64,000 bases of DNA from an uncultured Flavobacteriales bacterium (GTDB taxonomy: Bacteria > Bacteroidota > Bacteroidia > Flavobacteriales_G > Salibacteraceae). The stretch is from positions 17,516 through 81,515 of the forward strand of contig CAKZKD010000034.1 of NCBI GenBank assembly GCA_937121175.1, in the 5' to 3' direction. The position numbers were made by a program, and so were the translations under genes. This document shows positions 8,781 through 17,425 of the stretch, piece after piece (within the stretch, counting starts at the first letter, position 1; each line of letters starts with the position of its first letter). Under the pieces are notes generated by a model, which was given only the letters and a program-made list of their open reading frames with translations, searched no databases and was not told the DNA's origin.

Positions 8781-9965
8781 ATGAAAACAACATCTACCCC
8801 TTTGGCAGGAATCATTCTTTTGGTCATTTTATTTTTGACCACTGAAAGTCAAGCTCAAAGCACAAATGCCTCTCCTGTAAAACGTCCTCTTATTGAAGAA
8901 TACACAGGTGCATGGTGTGCCTCATGTGCATTCGGAAGTGTATATGCTGAGCATTTAGAAAAAAACTACCCTAATGCTATTATGGTGGCTATACATAGCG
9001 GCGATAGTATGATGGTGGATTACATAAGAAAGTACATGTTTTCATATTACGGCGCGTTGCCTCGATTTCTTATGGATAGAACTGATTTTCCAGATAATCC
9101 AAAAACTACCCCCGGAGTTAGTGCTTATCCTTGGGCGACTTCCCTAGATTCTTTAGATTATTTTTTAGATAAAATATACAATCAAACACCTATTGCTTCG
9201 GTAGGCATAGAACAAGAATATGACGAAACCAAGCGCGAAATAACAGCTACTGTAACGGCAACTTTTGTAGAAAATGCAAGCGGTGAGTTTCGCCTTAATT
9301 GTTTCCTAATTGAGGATTCTGTAACCGGCGGTACGCCATATGACCAAGCCAATAGTAATTTCAGTGGCTGGACGGGTGCTCCAAGTTTTTTGCAAGACTT
9401 GGTAAACAAGCCAACTATTATTAAAGGATATGTACATAATCATGTTGTACGGGAAATGCTTGGTTCTCCAGAAGGAATTTCAGCTTCAAACCCTACAACC
9501 GTTACAAAAGGAAGCACGTACAGCCACACCTTTACGTACAAAGTACCGCAAGATTATAGAGCTAAAAACATGTCAATGGTTGGAGTGATTCAGCGCTTTG
9601 GGCCTTCGAAAGAAACAGACCGACAAATCGTAAATTCCCTTTACCAACATCTTGAAGTCGAGGAAGCGCCTACTGCAGTTGCATCAACTTTTGATGAAAA
9701 AATTGTTGAATTATCTGTTTATCCAAATCCAGTTTCTTCAACAGTTACGTCCAAACTAGAATTTTATGTGCGAGAAGCTGGGAGTATTTCGGCAACCATA
9801 GTGGACATGCAAGGTGAAGAAGTCTCTCAAGTTTTTAGTCAGGAATTTAATCAAGGGGAATATCGAGTTGACTTGAAAAGTCTTCATTTGGAAAATGGAT
9901 TGTATGTTATCCTTTTGGATAAGGATGGTCAAATCCAATCAAAAAGAATTCTTATTAAAGATTAA
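8781..9965 (+). CDS. Omp28-like thioredoxin-fold protein with T9SS sorting domain
   Basis: A 394-residue secreted protein: a signal peptide ending SQAQ, then EEYTGAWCASCAFG (Cys46 and Cys49, a thioredoxin-like CxxC) and a domain matching the Omp28-related family first known from Porphyromonas gingivalis. The C-terminus is a T9SS type-A sorting domain (VYPNPVSS ... LENGLYVILL ... RILIKD). It is probably a cell-surface thiol/disulfide or adhesion-type protein; the CxxC suggests redox activity but the exact job is not known. It has its own promoter (8721-8751) and probably heads a run with the esterase and barrel-like genes that follow with short gaps. Confidence 0.8.
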   Translation: MKTTSTPLAGIILLVILFLTTESQAQSTNASPVKRPLIEEYTGAWCASCAFGSVYAEHLEKNYPNAIMVAIHSGDSMMVDYIRKYMFSYYGALPRFLMDRTDFPDNPKTTPGVSAYPWATSLDSLDYFLDKIYNQTPIASVGIEQEYDETKREITATVTATFVENASGEFRLNCFLIEDSVTGGTPYDQANSNFSGWTGAPSFLQDLVNKPTIIKGYVHNHVVREMLGSPEGISASNPTTVTKGSTYSHTFTYKVPQDYRAKNMSMVGVIQRFGPSKETDRQIVNSLYQHLEVEEAPTAVASTFDEKIVELSVYPNPVSSTVTSKLEFYVREAGSISATIVDMQGEEVSQVFSQEFNQGEYRVDLKSLHLENGLYVILLDKDGQIQSKRILIKD

Positions 9966-9991
9966 TAGTAGTTACGTATCAATTTAGAGGT

Positions 9992-10849
9992 TTGAAAAAT
10001 TACATCGTCCTATTGCTCGCGATTTTATTGTTCTTGTGCTCTTCTTGTAAAAAAGAGTATTTGAATCATGTAACAGTTGAAACTAACTTAGTTCATTCCG
10101 CCTTAGTTAATGACGACTACCAATTGTATCATTTACTACCAAGTGACTATTCTGCAAGCAACTCCTATCCGTTGGTCGTTTTTCTTGATGGAAACTGGTA
10201 TAACAAGTTTTTCCAAAAAGAAATGGCAAGTCTAATTGAGTCTGGAGAAATTCCTCCTTGCATTTTGGTTGGTGTAGGTTATCCACTTGATGGTGGATAC
10301 AAAGAACTTTGTCCGCATTGCAAAGATGAAGAAGATGATATTCTGATACCCCGATTCAGAGACTACACCTTCCCCACTGTGGTTACTTGGACAATTCCAA
10401 CAGGAGAAGGTGATAAATATGCTTCGTTTTTGAATGAAGAACTTGTTCCCAAAATTGCAAGCGAGTATTCCATAGATACCAACATGATATATTTAATGGG
10501 ACACTCTTTGGGTGGATTAAGCATGTTTTACAATATGTTCGAATATGTAAATCCAAAATTTGATGGATATGCCTCGGTTAGCCCTTCTCTCTACTGGGCC
10601 GAAGGACACAATTTTTCGTTGGAGGAAAATTACCATCAAAATCATTCAGATTTAAACACTAAACTGTACATAGCCTATGGTTCAGCAGAGTCAGGGAGCT
10701 TGGCTGCCCATAACGCTGAAATGATTGAACGCATAGAAAGTCGAAACTACCCTTCGCTTAAATTTAAGTCAGACGTTTTTGTTGGGTCAAGTCATCGACA
10801 GGCCGCATGGGAAGGATTTAGGAAAGGATTGATCTTCTGTTTAAACTAA
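9992..10849 (+). CDS. Lipoprotein alpha/beta-hydrolase, esterase D/BesA-like
   Basis: Starts with a lipoprotein signal (LFLCSSCKK, Cys19) and then an alpha/beta-hydrolase of the Pfam Esterase type, which includes ferri-siderophore esterases and esterase D. The nucleophile elbow is MGHSLGGLS (Ser162) and the late SSHRQAAWEG gives the catalytic His. The 285-residue length is normal. The start is a TTG at 9992, needed to include the signal. Its place after the Omp28-like gene and six bases before a barrel-like gene suggests one transcript. The substrate is unknown; siderophore hydrolysis is possible but nothing nearby is an obvious siderophore gene. Confidence 0.75.
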   Translation: MKNYIVLLLAILLFLCSSCKKEYLNHVTVETNLVHSALVNDDYQLYHLLPSDYSASNSYPLVVFLDGNWYNKFFQKEMASLIESGEIPPCILVGVGYPLDGGYKELCPHCKDEEDDILIPRFRDYTFPTVVTWTIPTGEGDKYASFLNEELVPKIASEYSIDTNMIYLMGHSLGGLSMFYNMFEYVNPKFDGYASVSPSLYWAEGHNFSLEENYHQNHSDLNTKLYIAYGSAESGSLAAHNAEMIERIESRNYPSLKFKSDVFVGSSHRQAAWEGFRKGLIFCLN

Positions 10850-10855
10850 TTAATA

Positions 10856-11452
10856 ATGAAAAAGATATTAGTAATTACAGTGGCTGTATTATTCGCCGTA
10901 AAGGCATTTGCCCAAGACACCATAACCCCCACTTCAATTATTGAGGCTAATTTCATTATAGAACCTCAGGAGCCTTCTTTTGGGTTTCAATTTGGCTATC
11001 AACACCAGATTCTTAGTGCTACTAACTGGTTCACTTTTTATGCTGGTGCATTTAATTCGTTTCTTCGAACTAATGAAACCGTAGAAGATGAAGGTACTAC
11101 AGGACAGACCATTGAAAATTGTTTGGGTGGGTCTGCAACTGGAGAGTTTCGATTCCTGAAGAAAAGAAATTTGTTTTTTAATGTCTCTGTTATTTCAGGT
11201 TGGGGGTTTAGAAAAACAAGTGTCAATTTAAAATACCCACTGTATAACATCGACAGGGATTATGTGGAGGATTATCATTTTCTAAAATTGGGTGTAGATT
11301 CTAGAGTTGGTTACCGTTTTAATAACAATTGGGGAATCCAATTTATTGCTAAGTATGATTTTTCTAGAATGGCAGATAAATACAGGAATATTCTTGGAGA
11401 AAAACCAGGGTTTATCTACGGATTCGGGTTGACTTATAATTGGACTAAGTAA
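10856..11452 (+). CDS. Small predicted outer-membrane beta-barrel protein
   Basis: A 198-residue protein with a clean signal peptide (ending AFAQ) followed by alternating hydrophobic/polar strands rich in aromatic residues (FGFQFGYQHQIL, NWFTFYAGAF, GFGLTYNW), typical of small eight-stranded outer-membrane barrels. The C-terminus ends in a strand but with Lys, not the classical terminal Phe. I recognise no specific family. It follows the lipoprotein esterase by six bases and is probably cotranscribed with it. Confidence 0.6.
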   Translation: MKKILVITVAVLFAVKAFAQDTITPTSIIEANFIIEPQEPSFGFQFGYQHQILSATNWFTFYAGAFNSFLRTNETVEDEGTTGQTIENCLGGSATGEFRFLKKRNLFFNVSVISGWGFRKTSVNLKYPLYNIDRDYVEDYHFLKLGVDSRVGYRFNNNWGIQFIAKYDFSRMADKYRNILGEKPGFIYGFGLTYNWTK

Positions 11453-11575
11453 GTCTTCATTTTCCAAACCTCTTTTAAATTGAGTTACAAAAACTAATTA
11501 AGGGCCACTCCACAATCCATGTGCTGGTAAAGCACCACAAGTCACCTATTTACAACTCCTTTCCACATTGAACAC

Positions 11576-12970
11576 CTAATAAAGGATTCTAGGAGCTTTT
11601 AAAAAGCTTCGGTTAGATTTTAGAAATTTCAGAGTATCGAAAACCCCATTTACTTCGCCACTAAATTCAATATCAAATTCTAATTTTTCTGTATCAAAAT
11701 AATGGGTTTCAAAACAGAACAATTCATGCTTTTCCTGGCCGGTTTCTTTTATGAACAGCAATTCATCTTCAACAAAAACAGAAAGGGAATCTCCTGGTTT
11801 AATAAGGTAATCACCAACATATTGGGTCCTCTCTAGTGGATTGAAATTTCGATATTTCTTTTTTGGTGGAATCGTGATTGGCTTACCCAAAGCCCAAGTC
11901 GTTAAATCATTGCTCAATTGACTCCTTGGTGTATTATCGTCGTTGGTCAAGAAGCCAATAAACAAATCTTGTTCGGGTAAATAATTAACAGCCCCAACAA
12001 AACCATTCATCGCTCCAAGGTGGCCATATAACCGTAGAGAATCGTATGCCCTAATTCCCCAACCGAAGCCATAAGTACCCGAATTCATAAATTTCAACTG
12101 TTGCACTAATTCTTTTGAAAACAACTCAGCGCTGAACACGGCTTTTGTAAACCGTCTGAGGTCGTGTAAGTTAGAATACATATTCCCAGAACTGAACGGT
12201 TGATTAAGATTGATGTACTCGGCTACGGCCTTTTCTCTGGGACTCGTTCTGTAACCTTTCACCAATTTTTGAGGTCCAATTTCATTCACACAAACACCGG
12301 TGCTGGTCAATTCCAAGGGTTTGCAAATCTGTTGGTCGATATATTCAGCAAATGAAAGCCCACTCACCTGCTCTATTATTAAACCAAGAAACACATATCC
12401 AGTATTGGTATAATAAAAACGTTCACCGGGTTCGTAGTGAAAGGCATCTCGTTTTACGGTTTCGATTACGTCCTTTGGCACAAGACTTTTCCGACGACTT
12501 TCCCATTTCCAATTTTCGAACTCATGGTAATCGCGAATTCCAGAATAGTGCGTTAAAAGCTGTTGAATGGTTACTTCTTCACTTCTCGGGAAATCTGGAA
12601 AAAAGTGATTTAACTTGTCGCTTAAAGACAATTTGTTTTGTTCAACCAGTTGCAAAATTGCCGCCGCTGTGAACGTTTTAGTAATTGACCCAATCAAAAA
12701 TATCGAGGAATCTGTAAAACCTTCATTTCCCTCAACACTCGTTAAACCTAGTGACTTTTTAAAAACAATCGTATCTTTTTTAGTAATGAGTACTGACCCA
12801 TTAAAGCGCTTATTAGCGGCCATGGCTTCGATGTATTCATCTAGCAAGGCGGTTGACTCCAGATTCGACTCTTGTACCTTATTTGGCTCCACAGAGCCGC
12901 AACCGAAAAGTGTTATAACACCAATTATTAGGATTTTTGTTCTACTTACCTTCAATTCTTGTGGGAGCAT
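11576..12970 (-). CDS. Beta-lactamase-family serine hydrolase, lipoprotein
   Basis: Class C/penicillin-binding-like serine hydrolase (Pfam Beta-lactamase, PF00144). The SxxK motif is GSITKTF (Ser95, Lys98), the YxN motif is in FYYTNTGY, and the third motif is YGHLGAMNG. The N-terminus has a lipobox-like LFGC (Cys24). After the catalytic domain comes a beta-rich tail of about 100 residues. The family mostly cleaves peptides or esters, so this is not evidence of antibiotic resistance. The ATG at 12970 lies 29 bases inside the upstream gene's end; a TTG at 12955 is an alternative. The overlap points to coupled expression with the Ere-family gene. Confidence 0.78.
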   Translation of the reverse strand: MLPQELKVSRTKILIIGVITLFGCGSVEPNKVQESNLESTALLDEYIEAMAANKRFNGSVLITKKDTIVFKKSLGLTSVEGNEGFTDSSIFLIGSITKTFTAAAILQLVEQNKLSLSDKLNHFFPDFPRSEEVTIQQLLTHYSGIRDYHEFENWKWESRRKSLVPKDVIETVKRDAFHYEPGERFYYTNTGYVFLGLIIEQVSGLSFAEYIDQQICKPLELTSTGVCVNEIGPQKLVKGYRTSPREKAVAEYINLNQPFSSGNMYSNLHDLRRFTKAVFSAELFSKELVQQLKFMNSGTYGFGWGIRAYDSLRLYGHLGAMNGFVGAVNYLPEQDLFIGFLTNDDNTPRSQLSNDLTTWALGKPITIPPKKKYRNFNPLERTQYVGDYLIKPGDSLSVFVEDELLFIKETGQEKHELFCFETHYFDTEKLEFDIEFSGEVNGVFDTLKFLKSNRSFLKAPRILY

Positions 12971-14180
12971 TTACACGGTCATAAAATAACACCGCGTCAA
13001 ACAACATTGAATAAGGAGCTTTAATCTCACCAGAAGGTTTCCAATTATTAAAATCATTAAAGAACATATAAAATGGTTCTTTCTGCTGTTCCAAATTGAA
13101 GTAAGCATACGCTAAGCCTTGATTGTGCAATTTCGATTCGAGGCTTTCAGTATGAGGTTTAGGAACGGAAATGGGCTTAAAGTCCCACTTAGAGTGGGTG
13201 CCCGAATAGGCAGTTGTAGCTATAATTTTACTCTCTTCATCGTATTTTTTGAATACAATATCCCCAACTGTTATATTCTGCTCTCCCGTTGGGTCATTCG
13301 TGTATTCTTGAAACAAACGGATATTCTTGGCTGCATGACCATTATGCATGTGTACTATGATCTTTTCGTTTGGATAGACACTATCAATCAACCAAATCAA
13401 ATTTTCAGCCATTTGTCGTTCGCGATGATGATAACGGCGAATGTCTTTATCGGAATACTTCTCAATATTCCAAGCATTCTTGGCAAAGGCACGTAAACTT
13501 CTTAATTGCTGAACTTCTCGATTTACTCCCCTAATTGATGTTTTATAATCGATTAGATAATCAAGATATTGCAGAACTTCTGTTTTCTCAGTTAACGTGC
13601 TTAAACTGTCTCTATATTCTAGATCTATGACTTGGTGCAACACTGCCAAGAATTGACTTCGCTTTTTCGAATCGCTGTAATAACTTGGCGTTTCTGTTAC
13701 CAATTTTTCTATCCAACTTTTAAGTTTCGTTTGATTAGCAATACGGCTATCAAATCCTTCCACCCGAATTGGAGCCTGTGTTTCTTTTTGAAGGTCGAGG
13801 TAACCGAAGAGTTTATTGTACTCGTTTGTCTTTCCCTGTGGCCAATACATGGCTTTTCTATATTCTTGAGAAGACTGTTCCTGCTCAACTTTTTTGTCAA
13901 TTTGGTGCATGCTAAAAAAGCAATACTCTTGAATCAATACATTGAAGTTTAGTTCCTCGTGTAGGAATTTTACGAGATGCGCGAAAGCCTCGTATTCTGT
14001 ACCGATTCCGTGTGTTTGTTCACCAAGAATTACTATTCGGGCATCGATAAACTGCTCCTTGAAATCAGTTTTTGTCTCTGAGTTTAATTCCTTTAGGTTG
14101 ATGTTTCTTAAATCCAGTGTTTGACTGAATATTGAACCAGAACACAGCATCCAAGTCAAAACAATGATTGTAAATTTCAT
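12942..14180 (-). CDS. Erythromycin-esterase-family protein, secreted
   Basis: A signal peptide (SGSIFSQ) is followed by an Ere-type domain. It keeps the family's GEQTHG (Glu54, His57), the equivalent of the catalytic Glu/His pair in EreB, and the later VHMHNGHA block. Most members in Bacteroidota are not resistance enzymes, and the natural substrate is unknown; periplasmic location differs from the cytoplasmic EreA/B. It overlaps the serine hydrolase downstream by 29 bases, so the two likely work on related ester substrates, which is inference. Confidence 0.75.
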   Translation of the reverse strand: MKFTIIVLTWMLCSGSIFSQTLDLRNINLKELNSETKTDFKEQFIDARIVILGEQTHGIGTEYEAFAHLVKFLHEELNFNVLIQEYCFFSMHQIDKKVEQEQSSQEYRKAMYWPQGKTNEYNKLFGYLDLQKETQAPIRVEGFDSRIANQTKLKSWIEKLVTETPSYYSDSKKRSQFLAVLHQVIDLEYRDSLSTLTEKTEVLQYLDYLIDYKTSIRGVNREVQQLRSLRAFAKNAWNIEKYSDKDIRRYHHRERQMAENLIWLIDSVYPNEKIIVHMHNGHAAKNIRLFQEYTNDPTGEQNITVGDIVFKKYDEESKIIATTAYSGTHSKWDFKPISVPKPHTESLESKLHNQGLAYAYFNLEQQKEPFYMFFNDFNNWKPSGEIKAPYSMLFDAVLFYDRVNAPTRIEGK

Positions 14181-14323
14181 AAAACAACAATAGTCATTAG
14201 CGGCAACAAACTCAAATACAACAGTTTGGTTATTTGGTTCAATTCAACAAAGAAAATTATAGGCGATAACAGATCAAGCAGAACATTCAAGTTTAAGAAG
14301 AACTATGTAGCCAAAAAATTAAT

Positions 14324-14356
14324 TTGCACTACGTCTAAATCGGACTGCTATATTAG
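14324..14356 (+). promoter_or_regulatory. Possible promoter of the ECF sigma operon
   Basis: TTG at 14324-14326, 22 bases, then TATATTAG at 14349-14356, one mismatch from TAnnTTTG. A transcript from here would begin at about 14362, which is upstream of the conserved but ATG-less N-terminal coding stretch of the sigma factor. Confidence 0.3.
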
Positions 14357-14422
14357 CGGCCTATTTAATTCCGTATCAAAACACCCCAAACATTTCATTC
14401 TATCTATACCGAACATTGCGAT

Positions 14423-14899
14423 TTGGTGTATAACCTCGCGTTGAACTACCTGCATTCTACTGAGGATGCAGAAGAATTAACGCAGGATGTGTTTGTGAAG
14501 GTGCACAAGGAAATGGACAAGTTTAGAGGTGAATCAAAAGTTAAAACTTGGATTTATCGAATTACAATCAATGCTTGCCTAGACAAAATCAAGTCTAAAC
14601 AACGCAGACAACGATTTAACTTTTTACGTTACTTGAGTGATGATTTTGTAACGTTTCAGCCGGCAGAATTTAACCATCCTGGAATTCAATTAGAACAGAA
14701 AGAATCCACAGAACGCATAATGAAAGCAATTAAAACCTTGCCGCCAAACCAACAAACGGCCCTCATATTGAAGTCCATAGAAGGTCAATCTCAGAAGGAA
14801 ATTGCAGAAATAATGCAGCTAAACGAAAAGGCTGTAGAGTCTCTTCTTACAAGAGCTAGAGCTAAATTGAAAGGTATTTTGAATAACTACGAAGGATAA
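14423..14899 (+). CDS. ECF RNA polymerase sigma factor
   Basis: Region 2 (YLHSTEDAEELTQDVFVKV, FRGESKVKTWIYRITINAC) and region 4 (LPPNQQTALILKSIEGQSQKE) of an extracytoplasmic-function sigma factor are clear. The first usable start is TTG at 14423, but in-frame sequence back to the stop at 14366 reads like the family's own N-terminus (FHSIYTEHCD), with no ATG, GTG or TTG. The true start may be a rare codon (ATC at 14375) or a sequence difference. It heads a run with a small membrane protein, a CpxP-like protein and the MbnP/di-heme genes, and probably switches that operon on. Confidence 0.85.
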   Translation: MVYNLALNYLHSTEDAEELTQDVFVKVHKEMDKFRGESKVKTWIYRITINACLDKIKSKQRRQRFNFLRYLSDDFVTFQPAEFNHPGIQLEQKESTERIMKAIKTLPPNQQTALILKSIEGQSQKEIAEIMQLNEKAVESLLTRARAKLKGILNNYEG

Positions 14900-14928
14900 A
14901 AAAAGATTTCTCGTCTTAGAATTAGAAC

Positions 14929-15210
14929 ATGAAAAAAGAGGATTTATATATTGAAGACTTACTAGGCCAAATAGAGCGTGTGGATACTCCTCCGTTTTTA
15001 TTCACTAGAATTGAAGCTAAAATTGACGCAGAGGCGCAACCTATTCATTCGCAATGGTCAATGGCTCTTGTTGCAATGGGCGTTCTGACAATAATGCTAA
15101 ACATTTTTGTTGTGCTAAATTCAAATGACACCGATTTAGAGAACTCAAATGCATCCTCTATTGCAATGAGTTTGGACATTAACCCTTCTTATCAACTGTA
15201 CAATGACTAA
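14929..15210 (+). CDS. Small single-pass membrane protein, putative anti-sigma factor
   Basis: 93 residues: an acidic cytoplasmic-type N-terminus (about 1-43), one membrane helix (WSMALVAMGVLTIMLNIFVV, about 44-63) and a short outer tail. Its place right after an ECF sigma gene, and its size and topology, fit a minimal anti-sigma factor, but it shows no ZAS motif, so this role rests on context. The end overlaps the CpxP-like gene by eight bases. A plain hypothetical membrane protein is the alternative. Confidence 0.6.
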   Translation: MKKEDLYIEDLLGQIERVDTPPFLFTRIEAKIDAEAQPIHSQWSMALVAMGVLTIMLNIFVVLNSNDTDLENSNASSIAMSLDINPSYQLYND

Positions 15211-15685
15211 AATAAAAGCGCTTTATTTAGTCGTCGGGCTGTTAATTGCCACCAATATTGGCCTGTTGATTTGGACAACCAAAGCTCCAATGCATAAGCA
15301 TGGCCATAAAAAACACACAAGACACGAAGGACCGAAAAAATTAGTTGCGAAAAAACTGAATTTTTCTGAGGAACAGATTCAGGCCTACGAGCGCATTATC
15401 AAAGAACACCAAACAGCTGTGAAAGAAACCCACGATAAAATTCGTTTGAAGAAGAATGAATTGTACGGGCAGTTGAATGCAGATAGCACCAGCACAAACT
15501 CCCTATTGATTGGTGAAATAAGTGACCTATTCTCGGAAATGGAAACGATACACTACAACCATTTTGAAGATATAAAAGCAATTTGTACTCAAGAGCAGTT
15601 GCCGCTTTTTGAGGAACTCACGACAGAGTTAAGTACACTATTTGCGCCCCACCCAAAAAATCAAAGACGTTCTACTCGCAAATGA
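15203..15685 (+). CDS. CpxP/ZraP-like periplasmic metal-resistance protein
   Basis: 160 residues with an N-terminal membrane anchor, then a His/Lys-rich stretch (MHKHGHKKHTRHEG) and helices with long charged spacing (LNFSEEQIQAYERIIKEHQ), the usual look of Spy/CpxP/ZraP heavy-metal-resistance proteins. The His-rich linker probably binds metal. In Bacteroidota such proteins often follow an ECF sigma and a small membrane protein and feed back on the sigma system. It overlaps both neighbours by a few bases, so the operon is tight and translation is likely coupled. Confidence 0.72.
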   Translation: MTKIKALYLVVGLLIATNIGLLIWTTKAPMHKHGHKKHTRHEGPKKLVAKKLNFSEEQIQAYERIIKEHQTAVKETHDKIRLKKNELYGQLNADSTSTNSLLIGEISDLFSEMETIHYNHFEDIKAICTQEQLPLFEELTTELSTLFAPHPKNQRRSTRK

Positions 15686-16350
15686 AAAGGGTAAAGACTT
15701 TCGTTCTTTGCACGCTTGTTTCCTTTTCAATTCATGCGCAATCGAGTCTGGAAATCAAATCCATAGTTCATAACACCTCCTTAAAGACTAATAAGCAATA
15801 TAGTTCTGAAAATCATAACTTTAAAATAGATAATCTAAAGTTTTACATTTCGAATATTGTTTATTTAAACCAAGGTGATACTGTACTTGAATTCCAGAAA
15901 AAACATCACTTGATTGATATAGCAGACACGAACAGTTTGAAGCTCTTATCTGCATTAGAAACAAGCTTCGATGAAGTCCGATTTCAAATTGGAATTGATA
16001 GCTCAACCAACGTTTCTGGTGCGTTAGACGGTGACCTTGACCCTACAAAAGGAATGTATTGGACTTGGCAAAGTGGCTATATAAACTTCAAATTAGAAGG
16101 AACTTCCTCTTACTCTCAACAAAGAAATGGGGCGTTTGAATACCATCTTGGAGGCTACCTTCCTCCTTTTCAGACCATTCAAAGCGTTTCCTTAAAAACA
16201 AAATCCACGAATCAAGTTAAGATTGAACTGGATATTGGGAAATTTCTCGAACTGACTAATATCGAAACAACCCCAAAAGTGATGTCTCCTAGCCCTGAAG
16301 CTAAACGCCTGTCTGAGGTTCTTTCAACTTGTTTTAATATAAATGAGTAA
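15682..16350 (+). CDS. MbnP-family protein (predicted copper binder)
   Basis: 222 residues with a signal peptide (ending IHAQ). The family signature is strong: FQIGIDSSTN, GMYWTWQSGYINFKLEG (Trp127, Trp129) and FEYHLGGY (His155). MbnP of methanotrophs binds copper after its partner di-heme enzyme MbnH oxidises a Trp to kynurenine. The very next gene here encodes such a di-heme protein and overlaps by eight bases, so the pair is probably a working set. The metal and the modified Trp cannot be read from sequence. The protein is periplasmic. Confidence 0.82.
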   Translation: MKRVKTFVLCTLVSFSIHAQSSLEIKSIVHNTSLKTNKQYSSENHNFKIDNLKFYISNIVYLNQGDTVLEFQKKHHLIDIADTNSLKLLSALETSFDEVRFQIGIDSSTNVSGALDGDLDPTKGMYWTWQSGYINFKLEGTSSYSQQRNGAFEYHLGGYLPPFQTIQSVSLKTKSTNQVKIELDIGKFLELTNIETTPKVMSPSPEAKRLSEVLSTCFNINE

Positions 16351-17371
16351 GCCTGCAAACGTCATCTGGTTATTGTGTTCAGCTGCTGTGCTTTTTGGGT
16401 TTTCAGCGGTTAATGATGGATTTATTCCGAAGTACCCACATAATTGGCCCAAACCCCAGTATAATTTCGAATCAAACCCACTAAAACCGGAGCAAATAGC
16501 TTTAGGGCGCAAATTGTTTTACGACCCTATTTTATCGGCAAACAATACCATTTCTTGTGCAAGTTGCCATCTATCCTATACAGCTTTTACGCATGTTGAC
16601 CATGCTTTAAGTCATGGTATTCGAGACAGTATTGGCACGCGCAACTCACCAGTACTGATTAACCTTGCTTGGAACAAACATTTTATGTGGGACGGAGCGG
16701 TAAATAACATTGAAGTACAGGCGCTCGCTCCTATTTCGCATCCAGCAGAAATGGGTAGTTCCATTACTGAGGCACTAGTCAAACTGAATGCGGATAGCAC
16801 GTACCAATCCATGTTTGAATCGTGTTTTCAAACTAAAGAGATTTCGAGTAAGCAAATACTAATATCTCTTGCCCAGTTTCAACTTACGTTAATTTCATCC
16901 AATGCCAAATACGATCAAGTACAAGCTGGAAAAGCTGAATTTTCAATTCAAGAGAATAAAGGGTACAAACTGTTTAAGCAACATTGCAACAGCTGTCACA
17001 CTGAACCATTGTTCACCAATGGCAAATTCTCAAGCAACGGACTGCCAGTCGATACTACATTAAACGATGTTGGAAGGTATGGAGTCTCTAAGCGCCCAGC
17101 AGATTCTTTGCAATTTAAAATTCCTACATTGCGTAATATTGAATTCTCGCAGCCTTATATGCACGATGGCCGTTTTAAGACGATTGCCGAAGCTTTGAAG
17201 CATTACAGCTATGGAATTGATAGTTCCGGTAACTTTAAGAGCAAAATCAACGGGAACATACAGTTAAGCAGTAACGATAGAGTCGATTTACTCGCGTTTC
17301 TACTCACACTTACTGATAAATCCTTTTTATTTAACCCTGATTACGCTTATCCGCGTGCTTTACAAAATTGA
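16343..17371 (+). CDS. Di-heme cytochrome-c peroxidase family protein, MbnH/MauG-like
   Basis: 342 residues, N-terminal export signal, then two c-type heme sites: SCASCH (Cys72, Cys75, His76) and QHCNSCH (Cys215, Cys218, His219). Family landmarks LGRKLFYDP, NSPVLINLAW and PYMHDGRFKTIAEAL are present. Cytochrome-c peroxidases reduce H2O2; the MauG/MbnH branch oxidises tryptophans on a partner protein. Being fused in one operon to an MbnP gene (eight-base overlap) makes MbnH-type protein modification the more likely role. It needs periplasmic heme attachment machinery encoded elsewhere. Confidence 0.83.
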   Translation: MSKPANVIWLLCSAAVLFGFSAVNDGFIPKYPHNWPKPQYNFESNPLKPEQIALGRKLFYDPILSANNTISCASCHLSYTAFTHVDHALSHGIRDSIGTRNSPVLINLAWNKHFMWDGAVNNIEVQALAPISHPAEMGSSITEALVKLNADSTYQSMFESCFQTKEISSKQILISLAQFQLTLISSNAKYDQVQAGKAEFSIQENKGYKLFKQHCNSCHTEPLFTNGKFSSNGLPVDTTLNDVGRYGVSKRPADSLQFKIPTLRNIEFSQPYMHDGRFKTIAEALKHYSYGIDSSGNFKSKINGNIQLSSNDRVDLLAFLLTLTDKSFLFNPDYAYPRALQN

Positions 17372-17425
17372 GCAAAGGATAATGAACATAAATTCGTCAA
17401 ATAACAAAACTTAAAGAATCGTATC

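Noticed and set aside
11521..11535. Small hairpin GTGCT/AGCAC between the convergent genes
   Set aside because: Five pairs only and no T run; not a terminator.
11576..14180. Beta-lactamase-family and erythromycin-esterase-family genes as antibiotic resistance
   Set aside because: Both are broad families with signal peptides and no resistance-specific features; family name alone is not evidence.
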